Positions 54,621-62,611 of a stretch of DNA of 64,000 nt are shown piece after piece. This DNA is from Acidovorax sp. A79 (GTDB lineage: Bacteria > Pseudomonadota > Gammaproteobacteria > Burkholderiales > Burkholderiaceae_C). Location: contig NZ_AP028672.1 of the NCBI RefSeq assembly GCF_041154505.1, forward strand, positions 1,129,001 through 1,193,000, given 5' to 3'. Under the pieces are notes generated by a model. The model searched no databases, was not told the origin of the DNA, and saw only the letters and a program-made list of their open reading frames with translations. Position numbers and translations under genes: made by a program. Numbering within the stretch: position 1 is the first letter of the stretch; each line of letters starts with the position of its first letter.

Positions 54621-55901
54621 ATGTCGAGCACACCTGAACAAGACGCCCCGCAAGCTGATTCACCCGCGGTTGAACCCGTGGATGAGAACATTGCCATCAT
54701 TGCGCGACAGGCCATCGTGGACGAATCCCGCGCCGTCTATGGCTACGAGCTGTTCGACCGGTCCACGGCCTCGGACTCCCACACGGCGGCCAGCGATGCC
54801 GCGCTGCTCTTCAACGCCCTGTCGTACGCCGGCACCGAAGCCCTGGTCGGCAAGAAGACGGTGTTCATCAACTGCACCCACGACAGCCTTTCCGGCGGCC
54901 ACCTGGAACTGATCCACCCCGAAAAGGTGGTGCTGGAAGTACCGCCGCTGCACGACACGGCCACCCCCGAGGAAATCGAAGGCCGGGTGCCCACCCTGGA
55001 GGCCCTGCGCACCCGCGGCTTTCGGCTGGCCTTCGACCAGCAGGCGCTGCGCCGCGCCTACACCAGCTGGCTGCCGCTGGCCGCTTTCATCAAGCTGGAC
55101 ATGATGGCCTTCAAGCCCGAACTGGCGGGGCCGCTGGTCAAGTTTTCCACCACCCACAGCAAGGCCACGCTGGTGGCCGAAAAAGTGGAGACCGCCGAAC
55201 AGTACGAACTGATGCGGGGCCTGGGCGTCAAGCTGTTCCAGGGCTTCTGGTTCGCCCAGCCGTCGCTCGTGAAGGCCACGACGATCCGCCCTTCGCAGGC
55301 CACCATCATCCAGCTCCTCAACCTGGTGCGCAAGCAGGCCACCACCGCCGAGATCGAGGACCTGCTCAAGAAGGACCCCACTCTGTCCTTCAACCTGCTG
55401 CGCTTCATCAACTCCTCGGGCTTCGGGCTCTCGTGCGAGATCACCTCGTTCCGCCACGCGGTGATGATCCTCGGCCTCAAGAAGCTGTTCCGCTGGGCGG
55501 CCCTCCTGATGACCACCTCACGCGCGGGCGGTGTGCCGCCGGCGGTGGGCCAGACCGCCGTGGTGCGCGGCCGCCTGATGGAGCTGCTGGCCGCCGAACT
55601 GCTGCCGCCCGAGGAATGCGACAACGCCTTCGTGGTGGGCGTGTTCTCCCTGCTCGACACCATGCTGGGCGTGCCGCTCGATAAGGCGCTGGAATCCGTG
55701 GCCCTGCCCGAACCGGTGATGGACGCGCTGCTGCGCGGCAGCGGCGTGTTCGCGCCCTTCCTGGAGCTGACCAAGGCCTGCGAGAGCGGCGATGAGGTGG
55801 CCTTTGCCAAGGCGGCCGACGCGCTGCACCTGTCCAACCGCCAGGTCAACTGGGCCCACCTGCAGGCCCTGACCTGGGCCGAGAGCCTCAACGAAGACTG
55901 A
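54621..55901 (+). CDS. Degenerate EAL plus HDOD signalling protein, second copy
   Basis: A 426-residue paralogue of the preceding gene, alignable throughout: IVDESRAVYGYELFDRS, FINCTHDSLSGGHLELI, LVAEKVETAEQYELM, LKKDPTLSFNLLRFINSSGFGLSCEITSFRHAVM, WAALLMTTSRAGGVPPAVGQTAVVRGRLMELLA. The EAL catalytic residues are absent here too. TAGAAT at about 54579-54584 is a likely -10 box. Tandem duplication with both copies intact suggests different partners or conditions. Confidence 0.92.
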   Translation: MSSTPEQDAPQADSPAVEPVDENIAIIARQAIVDESRAVYGYELFDRSTASDSHTAASDAALLFNALSYAGTEALVGKKTVFINCTHDSLSGGHLELIHPEKVVLEVPPLHDTATPEEIEGRVPTLEALRTRGFRLAFDQQALRRAYTSWLPLAAFIKLDMMAFKPELAGPLVKFSTTHSKATLVAEKVETAEQYELMRGLGVKLFQGFWFAQPSLVKATTIRPSQATIIQLLNLVRKQATTAEIEDLLKKDPTLSFNLLRFINSSGFGLSCEITSFRHAVMILGLKKLFRWAALLMTTSRAGGVPPAVGQTAVVRGRLMELLAAELLPPEECDNAFVVGVFSLLDTMLGVPLDKALESVALPEPVMDALLRGSGVFAPFLELTKACESGDEVAFAKAADALHLSNRQVNWAHLQALTWAESLNED

Positions 55902-55943
55902 GGCACGCCGTCGCGGGGCCCCTTGGCCCGGCATTCGCACACC

Positions 55944-55967
55944 CGGGCCCTGGTCATCCAGGGCCCG
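55944..55967. terminator. Strong hairpin after the second EAL-HDOD gene
   Basis: CGGGCCCTGG and CCAGGGCCCG form a perfect 10-bp stem with a TCAT loop, 43 nt past the stop. No T-run follows, so it may be Rho-dependent or stabilise the 3' end. Confidence 0.5.
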
Positions 55968-55984
55968 CTGCGTTGTCATGCCGG

Positions 55985-56221
55985 TCAATTGTTTCCCCGG
56001 ATGCCCGCCATGCGGAGGGTGCGCGCGTTGCCGGCGGCATCCAGCTTGCGGCGGATGTCCCCCAGGGCCAGGATGGCGGAAGGCGCCTGCGCGGGGACAT
56101 GGATGCCAACCGGCGACGGCAGATCGGGCCGTGCGGGCGCTCCCACCGCCAGCGGCTGGAGCCTGCCCGCCTTGCCTTCAGGTGCTGAAAAGACCGCGCC
56201 CTCGGGCGGCAGGAGAATCCA
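55985..56221 (-). pseudogene. Open frame without start, possible gene remnant downstream of the TctC gene
   Basis: This fills most of the 320-bp gap 55902-56221. In the same frame and directly after the TctC stop codon, 79 codons stay open to TGA 55985-55987. About 80% end in G/C, as in real genes here. The translation ends PSAILALGDIRRKLDAAGNA, RTLRMAGIRGNN. It has no ATG and no ribosome binding site; a GTG-initiated form of about 53 residues is conceivable. It could be the 3' end of a deleted gene. I do not recognise the product. Confidence 0.3.
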
Positions 56222-57184
56222 TCAATCGAGTTCGAGCTTGCGCTCGCGGATAAGCTTGGCCCATTTCTCGTTCTCGCCCTTCACGAAGCTGAAGAACTCC
56301 ACAGGGCCCAGCGAATGCACTTCGGACCCCGTGGACGCGAACTTGGCTTTCACGTCGGCCTGCGCCAGCACCTTCGCCAGTTCGGCGGCCAGCCTGTCCA
56401 CGGTGTCCCTGGGCATGCCGGCCGGCCCCACCAGGCCCTGGAAGCCCACGGACTCCATCGCCGCGAAGCCCAGCTCACCGACCGTGGGCACATCGAGCAG
56501 CTGTGGATCGCGCCGGGGGCCGGTCACGGCCAGCGCCTTGAGCTTACCGCCCTTGATCTGGGGCAGCAGCACCGTACCCGCGTCGATGAGCAGTTGCGTC
56601 TGGCCGCCGATCAGATCCTGCACCGCGGGCGCACTGCCCTTGTATGGCACGTGCGTCACGTCCAGCCCGGTGGCCTGGTTCATGAGCTCGCCATTGAGGT
56701 GGGTGGACGTGCCCGCGCCGCCCGAGGCGAAGTTCACCTTGCCGGCGTTGGCCTTGGCCCAGGCCACCCATTCCTTGAGGTCCTTGGCCGGGTGGTCCAG
56801 CCGGGTCACCGCGATGTAGCTGCCCTGGCTGATCTGGCCGATGTAGCTGAACTGCTTGAGCGGGTCATAGGGCATCTTGCGCTGCAGGTAGGGCGCGATG
56901 GCGAAAGGGCCGGTATTGGCCAGCAGGATGGTGTAGCCGTCCGGCGCCGCGCGCGTGAGCTCCGTGGCGGCCAGCATGCCGCCCGCGCCCGGCTTGTAGT
57001 CCACCACGATCTGCTGCTTGAGCGCTTCCTGCAGCGGCACCTGCACGGTGCGCGCGGCAAAGTCGATGCCGCCCCCTGGCGGGTAGCCCACGATGAGCCG
57101 GATGGGCTTGGCCGCGGGCCAGGCCTGTGCCATGGACAGGGTGGCGGCGCCCAGCAGCAGCGCGCCGGCAATCATTTTTTTCAT
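56222..57184 (-). CDS. TctC/Bug-family periplasmic binding protein
   Basis: A 320-residue tripartite-tricarboxylate-transporter-type binding protein. The signal peptide MKKMIAGALLLGAATLSMAQA is followed by KPIRLIVGYPPGGGIDFAAR. The family blocks KPGAGGMLAATELTRAAPDGYTILLA, FASGGAGTSTHLNGELM, VPYKGSAPAVQDLIGGQ and VPTVGELGF are also present. Ligands are usually carboxylates. No tctA/tctB genes are nearby, the norm for this hugely expanded family. AGGAGA lies before ATG 57184. Confidence 0.93.
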   Translation of the reverse strand: MKKMIAGALLLGAATLSMAQAWPAAKPIRLIVGYPPGGGIDFAARTVQVPLQEALKQQIVVDYKPGAGGMLAATELTRAAPDGYTILLANTGPFAIAPYLQRKMPYDPLKQFSYIGQISQGSYIAVTRLDHPAKDLKEWVAWAKANAGKVNFASGGAGTSTHLNGELMNQATGLDVTHVPYKGSAPAVQDLIGGQTQLLIDAGTVLLPQIKGGKLKALAVTGPRRDPQLLDVPTVGELGFAAMESVGFQGLVGPAGMPRDTVDRLAAELAKVLAQADVKAKFASTGSEVHSLGPVEFFSFVKGENEKWAKLIRERKLELD

Positions 57185-57241
57185 GCATGTCTCCTGGTTG
57201 GTATCGAGGGGGTCGGTCACACGGCCTGTCTGCCTGCTGCG

Positions 57242-58141
57242 CTAGCCGCGTGGATGGTGCTGCGCGTGCAGCGACTTGAGCCGCTCCCGCGCCACGTGGG
57301 TGTAGATGGTGGTCGTGGAAATGTCCGCATGCCCCAGCAGCAGCTGCACCACGCGCAGGTCGGCGCCATGGTTGAGCAGGTGCGTGGCGAACGCGTGCCG
57401 CAGCGTGTGCGGCGAGAGCGGCGTGGTGATGCCGGCGACGGCCGCCCACTTCTTGACGATGACCCAGAACATCACGCGGGTCATGCCGCTGCCGCGCTGG
57501 GTCACGAACAGGTCGTCGGTCTGCTGGCCCGCAAGGATCTCGCCACGCGATTCCCGCAGGTAGCGTTCCAGCCACTGCCGCGCCTCTTCGCCAAACGGCA
57601 CCAGCCGCTCCTTGCTGCCCTTGCCCATCACCCGCAGCACGCCTTCGTTCAGGCCCAGCTGGAAGGTCTTGAGCGTGACCAGTTCGGTCACGCGCAGGCC
57701 GCTGGCGTACATCAGCTCCAGCATGGTGCGGTCGCGCAGTCCCAGGGGGTTGCCCAGGTCCGGCGCCGCGAGCAGTGCCTCCACCTGCGCCTGCGACAAG
57801 GTCTTGGGCACGCGCAGGGGCTGGCGCGCGGCGGTGAGCCGCACCGTGGGGTCGGCGGCGATCCGCCGCTCGCGCAGCGCCCAGTGAAAGTAGCGCCTGA
57901 GCACGGTGAGGCGCCGGTTGGCCGACGTGGCGCGGGTCTCGGCGTGGCGCGCCGCGAAGTAGCCCTGCAGGTGGTGTTCGGCCGTGCCGTCCAGCGCCAG
58001 GGCGGGTTGCTGCGCGGCCAGCCACTGCGCGTACAGCGTCAGGTCGCGGCGGTAGGCCGCCAGCGTGTTGCGCGAAAGGCCGTCCTCCAGCCACAGGGCA
58101 TCCACAAAGGCATCGATCGCGTTCAGGCTGGGGGCAAGCAT
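57242..58141 (-). CDS. xerD: Site-specific tyrosine recombinase XerD
   Basis: A 299-residue tyrosine recombinase that resolves chromosome dimers at dif with XerC. The catalytic set is complete: Arg in YASGLRVTELVTL, Lys in MGKGSKERLVPFG, HxLR in LSPHTLRHAFATHLL, His in LLGHADISTT and Tyr in TIYTHVARERLK. The N-terminal SAM-like domain (IDAFVDALWLEDGLSRNTLAAYRRDL) is the XerD type. It lies between two unrelated TctC genes; a strong terminator separates it from the upstream one, so it must have its own promoter. Confidence 0.94.
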   Translation of the reverse strand: MLAPSLNAIDAFVDALWLEDGLSRNTLAAYRRDLTLYAQWLAAQQPALALDGTAEHHLQGYFAARHAETRATSANRRLTVLRRYFHWALRERRIAADPTVRLTAARQPLRVPKTLSQAQVEALLAAPDLGNPLGLRDRTMLELMYASGLRVTELVTLKTFQLGLNEGVLRVMGKGSKERLVPFGEEARQWLERYLRESRGEILAGQQTDDLFVTQRGSGMTRVMFWVIVKKWAAVAGITTPLSPHTLRHAFATHLLNHGADLRVVQLLLGHADISTTTIYTHVARERLKSLHAQHHPRG

Positions 58142-58159
58142 CCAAAAACGATAGCACGT

Positions 58160-58187
58160 AAAAAAGCCGCCCGGGCGCGGGCGGCTT
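58160..58187 (-). terminator. Rho-independent terminator of the upstream TctC gene
   Basis: A 10-bp stem (AAGCCGCCCG with CGGGCGGCTT, 58164-58187) with a 4-nt loop. On the minus strand it is followed by TTTTTT, 18 nt past the TctC stop and 19 nt before the xerD start. It is the clearest terminator in the window. Confidence 0.9.
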
Positions 58188-58204
58188 CTGGAGTGCGCAC
58201 GGAA

Positions 58205-59170
58205 TTATTCGAGCGCCAGTTTCTGCTTGACCACCACGTCCTTGTACACGGCGAATTCCGCCTTGATCTGCTCGGCGAACTGCTCGGGCGTGTTGCCCAG
58301 CACGATGGAGCCGGTGTCTTCGATGCGCTTCTTCACGGCCGGATCTTCCAGCGCCTTGCGCACGGCGGCGTTGACCTTGTCCACCACCTCCTTGGACAGG
58401 CCCTTGGGGCCCACGATGCCGTAGTACGCCATGCGGTTCACGGGCTCCAGGCCCATTTCCTTGAACGTGGGCACGTTGGGCAGGGCGGCAACGCGCTGCG
58501 GCGCGGCGACCACGATGGGCACCAGGCGGTTTTCCTTGATGAAGGGCAGCGCCGAGGGCAGGTTGTCGAAAATCATGGGCACCTGGCCGGCCACGGTGTC
58601 ATTCAGGGCGGGGCCCGCGCCACGGTAGGGGATGTGCGTCACGAAGGTGCCCGAGAGGTTCTTGTACAGCTCCATCTGCAGGTGGCCGATGCCGCCCGTG
58701 CCAGACGAGGAGTACGAATACTTGCCGGGCGACTTCTTGATCTCGGCCACGAACGCCTTGTAGTCCTTGGCGGGGAAGCTGGGGTGCACCGCAATGATGT
58801 TGGGCGTGGCCGCGATGTTGATGATGGGCGTGAAGTCCGTCAGCGGGTTGTACGGCGTCTTGGGATTGATGGCGGGATTGGCCGCCGTGGTGGACACGGT
58901 GGCCACGCCCAGCGTGTAGCCATCCGGCGCCGAACGGGCGGTTTCGGCCGCGCCCACGATGCCGCCGCCACCGGCCTTGTTTTCCACGATCACGGATTGG
59001 CCCAGGGCCTTGCCCAGCGGGTCGGCGATCACGCGCGCAATGATGTCGGTGGTACCGCCGGGCGCGAAGGGCACCTGCAGCTTGATGACCTTGTTGGGGT
59101 AGCCCTGGGCGGCAGCGGACCCTGCGGCGGCAGCCAGTACGGTCAGCGCGAGCCATTGACGACGATGCAT
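58205..59170 (-). CDS. TctC/Bug-family periplasmic binding protein, second
   Basis: A 321-residue TctC-type binding protein: signal peptide [22 protein letters not shown], then [87 protein letters not shown] 59170 is chosen over an upstream ATG at 59185 because GGAG lies 6 nt before it. It is divergent from an AEC carrier across 123 bp. Confidence 0.93.
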   Translation of the reverse strand: MHRRQWLALTVLAAAAGSAAAQGYPNKVIKLQVPFAPGGTTDIIARVIADPLGKALGQSVIVENKAGGGGIVGAAETARSAPDGYTLGVATVSTTAANPAINPKTPYNPLTDFTPIINIAATPNIIAVHPSFPAKDYKAFVAEIKKSPGKYSYSSSGTGGIGHLQMELYKNLSGTFVTHIPYRGAGPALNDTVAGQVPMIFDNLPSALPFIKENRLVPIVVAAPQRVAALPNVPTFKEMGLEPVNRMAYYGIVGPKGLSKEVVDKVNAAVRKALEDPAVKKRIEDTGSIVLGNTPEQFAEQIKAEFAVYKDVVVKQKLALE

Positions 59171-59293
59171 TGAGTTCTCCTTCATGGGTGACAGACAGCC
59201 TGGATGGTATGCGCAACCGGTGTCCTGGCAGCCTGCGGATTCCACATAAGGGCTAACCCGCAGAACACGACACGGATCAAGTATTCTCCGTGC

Positions 59294-60199
59294 GTGAATT
59301 ACGCCCAGCTCCTGCTTCCCGACTTCTCCCTCATCCTGTGCGGCTACCTCATCTGCCGCTACACCGCCCTGAACCGCTCGGTATGGCAGCCGGTGGAGAG
59401 CCTGGTGTACTACCTGCTGTTCCCCGTGCTGCTGTTCCAGTCCATCGTCAAGAGCCCCGTGGACATCGGCGCCGCATCGGGGCTGATCGCCGCCGGGCTG
59501 ATCTCCGGCCTGATCGGGATCGCGCTGGCCTACAGCCTGCCGCACTGGCCCTGGCTGGGCCGGCGCATCGACGCGCGCGACCATGCCGCCAGTGCCCAGG
59601 TCGCGTTCCGCTTCAACTCGTTCATTGGCCTGGCCATTGCCGAGCGCCTGGCGGGCTCCGAGGGCCTGCTCATGATCGCCGTGCTGATCGGCGTGTGCGT
59701 GCCGCTGTTCAACGTGGCGGCCGTGTGGCCGATGGCGCGGCACGGCCAGCACAGCTTCGCGCGGGAGCTGGTGCGCAACCCGCTGATCGTCGCCACGGTA
59801 TCGGGGCTGGTGGCCAACCTGCTGGGCTTCAGGATTCCCGACTGGGCCGCGCCCACGGTGGGCCGCATCAGCGCGGCATCGCTGGCGCTGGGGCTGATGG
59901 CCGCGGGCGCGGGCCTGCAGTTTGGCCTGCTCACGCGCGGCAAGGCGCTGAGCGTGGCGGTGCTGTCCATCCGGCACCTGCTGCAGCCGCTGCTCGCGTT
60001 CGGCATGGCGCGCCTCTTTGGGCTGAACCCGGTGCAGACCACCATGCTGCTCGCCTTCTCCGCGCTGCCCACCGCCTCCACCTGCTATGTGCTGGCGGCG
60101 CGCATGGGCTACAACGGACCGTACGTGGCGGGGCTGGTCACGCTGTCGACCCTGCTGGGCATGGTCAGCCTGCCGTTTGCCCTGGGATTTCTGCGATGA
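59294..60199 (+). CDS. AEC-family transporter (auxin efflux carrier-like)
   Basis: A 301-residue, about 10-helix permease of the auxin-efflux-carrier/malate-permease-like family, usually exporting or importing organic acids. It starts [74 protein letters not shown] and [18 protein letters not shown] are typical. The start is GTG 59294; TATTCT ends 6 nt before it, suggesting a leaderless mRNA. Its stop overlaps the esterase start (ATGA). Substrate unknown. Confidence 0.9.
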   Translation: MNYAQLLLPDFSLILCGYLICRYTALNRSVWQPVESLVYYLLFPVLLFQSIVKSPVDIGAASGLIAAGLISGLIGIALAYSLPHWPWLGRRIDARDHAASAQVAFRFNSFIGLAIAERLAGSEGLLMIAVLIGVCVPLFNVAAVWPMARHGQHSFARELVRNPLIVATVSGLVANLLGFRIPDWAAPTVGRISAASLALGLMAAGAGLQFGLLTRGKALSVAVLSIRHLLQPLLAFGMARLFGLNPVQTTMLLAFSALPTASTCYVLAARMGYNGPYVAGLVTLSTLLGMVSLPFALGFLR

Positions 60200-60882
60200 C
60201 CGATCCACACCCTGCCCTGCGTTCCGCCGCCCTGGTCCAAGCACGCCGCCGCGCACTGATGGCGGGCCTGGCGGCCGTGGCGCTTGTGCCGCTGGCGGGC
60301 TGCGGGCGCAAGGCCCCGCGCGCGCAGGCGGTGCCCACCGGCGCCACGGTGCTGGCGCTGGGTGATTCGCTGACCTCCGGCGTGGGCGCATCGGCCGACA
60401 CCGCCTACCCTGCCGTGCTGGCGCGGCTGACGGGCTGGAAAGTGGTCAACGCCGGCGTGTCGGGCGACACCTCGGCCCAGGCGCTCGAACGCCTGCCGGC
60501 GCTGCTGCAATCGCACCAGCCCGCGCTGGTGATCGTGGGCATCGGCGGCAACGACTTTCTGCGCCGCCAGAGCGCCAGCACCACCCGCGCCAACATCGTG
60601 CGCATCTGTACGGAGGCGCGCGCCAGCGGCGCCCAGGTGCTGCTGGTGGCCGTGCCCGAGCTGTCGCTCCTGGCGGCCTCCACCGGCCGGCTGGGCGATC
60701 ACGCGCTGTACGAAGAAGTGGCGACCCAGCTGGAGATTCCACTGCACAGCAAAGGCTGGTCCGGCGTGCTGTCCGACGCCCGCCTGCGGTCCGACCAGAT
60801 CCACGCCAATGCAGCGGGCTACGAGCGGTTTGCGCAAGGGCTGGTGGAAACGCTCAAGGACACTGGACTGCTGGCACGGTAA
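60196..60882 (+). CDS. GDSL-family esterase/lysophospholipase (TesA-like lipoprotein)
   Basis: A 228-residue SGNH hydrolase. Block I is [12 protein letters not shown] with the catalytic Ser, block III is [10 protein letters not shown], and block V is [14 protein letters not shown] with the Asp-His pair, as in TesA/arylesterases. The N-terminus has two to three Arg ([20 protein letters not shown]) and ends in a lipobox LAGC, so it is a likely lipoprotein. The start overlaps the AEC stop by 4 nt, indicating coupling. Confidence 0.92.
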   Translation: MTDPHPALRSAALVQARRRALMAGLAAVALVPLAGCGRKAPRAQAVPTGATVLALGDSLTSGVGASADTAYPAVLARLTGWKVVNAGVSGDTSAQALERLPALLQSHQPALVIVGIGGNDFLRRQSASTTRANIVRICTEARASGAQVLLVAVPELSLLAASTGRLGDHALYEEVATQLEIPLHSKGWSGVLSDARLRSDQIHANAAGYERFAQGLVETLKDTGLLAR

Positions 60883-60907
60883 AGCCACACAAGGTCACGG
60901 TTCAAAT

Positions 60908-60949
60908 ACTCATTTTTTGATAGCTACCAGCGCTTATCCATCAAGCGCT
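60908..60949 (-). repeat. 42-nt two-hairpin repeat, intergenic copy with decayed second half
   Basis: On the minus strand: AGCGCTT, GATGGAT, AAGCGCT, GGTA, GCTAT, then a decayed end. The first 30 nt match the copy at 35247 at 28 positions. It lies between the converging esterase and queG genes, 12 nt past the queG stop, and its 7-bp hairpin may help end transcription. Confidence 0.8.
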
Positions 60950-60960
60950 AGCATCCATTT

Positions 60961-62040
60961 TTATTCAAGATCCAGCGCCCAGGCCACATGCTCACGCACC
61001 AGCTCGCTGGGGTCCTGGGCGCGGGACTGCAGCGCCGCGCGCACCGCTTCATCCCCGGTGGCACGCAGCGCATTGCCCAGCGCCACGGCCACGTTGCGCA
61101 GCCAGCGCTCGTGGCCAATGCGGCGGATAGGGCCGCCCTCGGTCATGCGCAGGAAGGTGGCCTCGTCCCATGCGAACAGGTGCGCCAGCTGCTGGCCCGC
61201 CAGGCCCTTGCGCTCGTCGAAGTCGGGCAGCCGGCTGGCCTGCGCGAACTTGTTCCAGGGGCAGATGAGCTGGCAGTCGTCGCAGCCGTAGATGCGGTTG
61301 CCCATGAGCGGCCGCAGTTCCAGCGGGATGGGCCCCGCGTGCTCGATGGTCAGGTACGAGATGCAGCGCCGCGCATCGAGCCGGTGCGGCGCGATGATGG
61401 CCTGCGTGGGGCAGATGTCGATGCAGGCGCTGCAGCTGCCGCAGTGCGCGGTGACCGGGGCGCTTTCAGGCAACGCCATGTCCACGTAGATCTCGCCCAG
61501 GAAGAACATCGAGCCCGCCTCGCGGTTGAGCACCAGGGTGTGCTTGCCGCGCCAGCCCTGGCCGCTGCGCGAGGCCAGCTCGGCCTCCAGCACCGGCGCG
61601 GAATCGGTGAATACGCGGTGGCCGAAGGGGCCGATGGCCTCGGCGATGCGGTCGCTGAGTTTTTGCAGGCGGGCGCGCAGCACCTTGTGGTAGTCGCGCC
61701 CCCGGGCATAGACCGAGACGATCCCTTCCTGCGGGTGGGCCAGGCGCCCCAGTTCGAAAGCCTGCCAGCCGCCGGACGTGCCCGTGCCCGTATCGCGCGG
61801 CAAATAATCCATGCGCGCCGTGATCACGCTCACGGTGCCGGGCACCAGTTCGGCCGGGCGCGCGCGCCTCATGCCGTGCGATGCCATGTAATGCATGTCA
61901 CCATGGAAGCCCTGCGCCAGCCAGGCCGAAAGGCCGGGCTCTGCGGCGGACAAGTCCACCCCCGCCACGCCGATTTGGGAAAATCCCAGTTCGCGGGCCC
62001 ACTCCTGCATTTGAGGAACGAGTTGACTGTTGCACCACAT
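60961..62040 (-). CDS. queG: Epoxyqueuosine reductase QueG
   Basis: A 359-residue QueG that makes queuosine from epoxyqueuosine in tRNA, using cobalamin and two [4Fe-4S] clusters. The cluster motifs are HCGSCSACIDICPTQAI and YGCDDCQLICPWN. The N-terminal domain starts ARELGFSQIGVAGVDLSAAEPGLSAWLAQGFHGDMHYM. The C-terminal HEAT-like part follows. ATG 62040 includes the helix before ELGF as in E. coli; ATG 62010 is the alternative. The 5' end overlaps that of the divergent tsaE gene by 18 nt. Confidence 0.93.
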   Translation of the reverse strand: MWCNSQLVPQMQEWARELGFSQIGVAGVDLSAAEPGLSAWLAQGFHGDMHYMASHGMRRARPAELVPGTVSVITARMDYLPRDTGTGTSGGWQAFELGRLAHPQEGIVSVYARGRDYHKVLRARLQKLSDRIAEAIGPFGHRVFTDSAPVLEAELASRSGQGWRGKHTLVLNREAGSMFFLGEIYVDMALPESAPVTAHCGSCSACIDICPTQAIIAPHRLDARRCISYLTIEHAGPIPLELRPLMGNRIYGCDDCQLICPWNKFAQASRLPDFDERKGLAGQQLAHLFAWDEATFLRMTEGGPIRRIGHERWLRNVAVALGNALRATGDEAVRAALQSRAQDPSELVREHVAWALDLE

Positions 62041-62550
62041 ACCGGCCAGATTGTAGGAAGCGGCACGGCCGCCCCGGCCGAACCCGCCCCCCCCTTCACC
62101 TGGCGCAGCGAGGATGACACCGCCGCCTTCGCGCAGCGCCTGGCCGCGCAGCCGGGGCTGTCCAACGCCTTCGTCACGCTGCACGGCGACCTGGGCGCGG
62201 GCAAGACCACGCTGGTGCGCCACCTGCTGCGCGCCCTGGGCGTGCAGGGCCGGATCAAGAGCCCCACCTACGCCGTGGTGGAGCCACACGAGGCCCCGGG
62301 CCTGGCGATCTGGCACTTTGATTTCTACCGCTTCGACGATCCGCGCGAATGGGAGGACGCGGGCTTCAGGGACATTTTTGCCAACCCGGGGCTCAAGGTG
62401 GCAGAATGGCCGGAAAAGGCTGCAGCGCTTACGCCGCCTGCGGACCTTGCTATACACATTGAAGCAATTGACGACACCGAAAGGAAGATCACGGTGCACG
62501 CCCAAACCGCCAACGGCCGCCACATGCTGCAAGGGCTGCTGAACCCATGA
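62023..62550 (+). CDS. tsaE: tRNA threonylcarbamoyladenosine synthesis ATPase TsaE
   Basis: A 175-residue TsaE, the ATPase that activates the TsaBD complex making t6A in tRNA. Walker A is LHGDLGAGKTTLVRHLL, followed by RIKSPTYAVVEPHEAPGLAIWHFDFYRF and WPEKAAALTPPADL. The start is taken as TTG 62023 with GAGG 6 nt before; there is no suitable ATG. It lies 61 nt upstream of the amidase gene, the usual tsaE-amiC order. A diverged 42-nt repeat copy covers codons for AALTPPADLAIHIEA. Confidence 0.9.
   Translation: MTVAPHTGQIVGSGTAAPAEPAPPFTWRSEDDTAAFAQRLAAQPGLSNAFVTLHGDLGAGKTTLVRHLLRALGVQGRIKSPTYAVVEPHEAPGLAIWHFDFYRFDDPREWEDAGFRDIFANPGLKVAEWPEKAAALTPPADLAIHIEAIDDTERKITVHAQTANGRHMLQGLLNP
62424..62465 (+). 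repeat. 42-nt two-hairpin repeat, diverged copy in tsaE
   Basis: Reads AGCGCTT, ACGCCGC, CTGCGGA, CCTT, GCTAT, ACACATT, GAAGC. Blocks 1 and 5 are exact and at the correct distance; block 3 is lost and the last has two mismatches. It introduces A/T-rich codons (ATA, ATT, GAA, GCA). Confidence 0.5.
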
Positions 62551-62611
62551 GCCGCCCATCGGCCGCACCGACCCCGGCCTGCCCCCGCGCGCCCCGCACG
62601 GGAGGCCCGCG

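Noticed and set aside
57242..58141. The tyrosine recombinase as a phage or island integrase
   Set aside because: Length, complete XerD-type sequence and absence of attachment-site repeats or phage genes indicate the chromosomal XerD.
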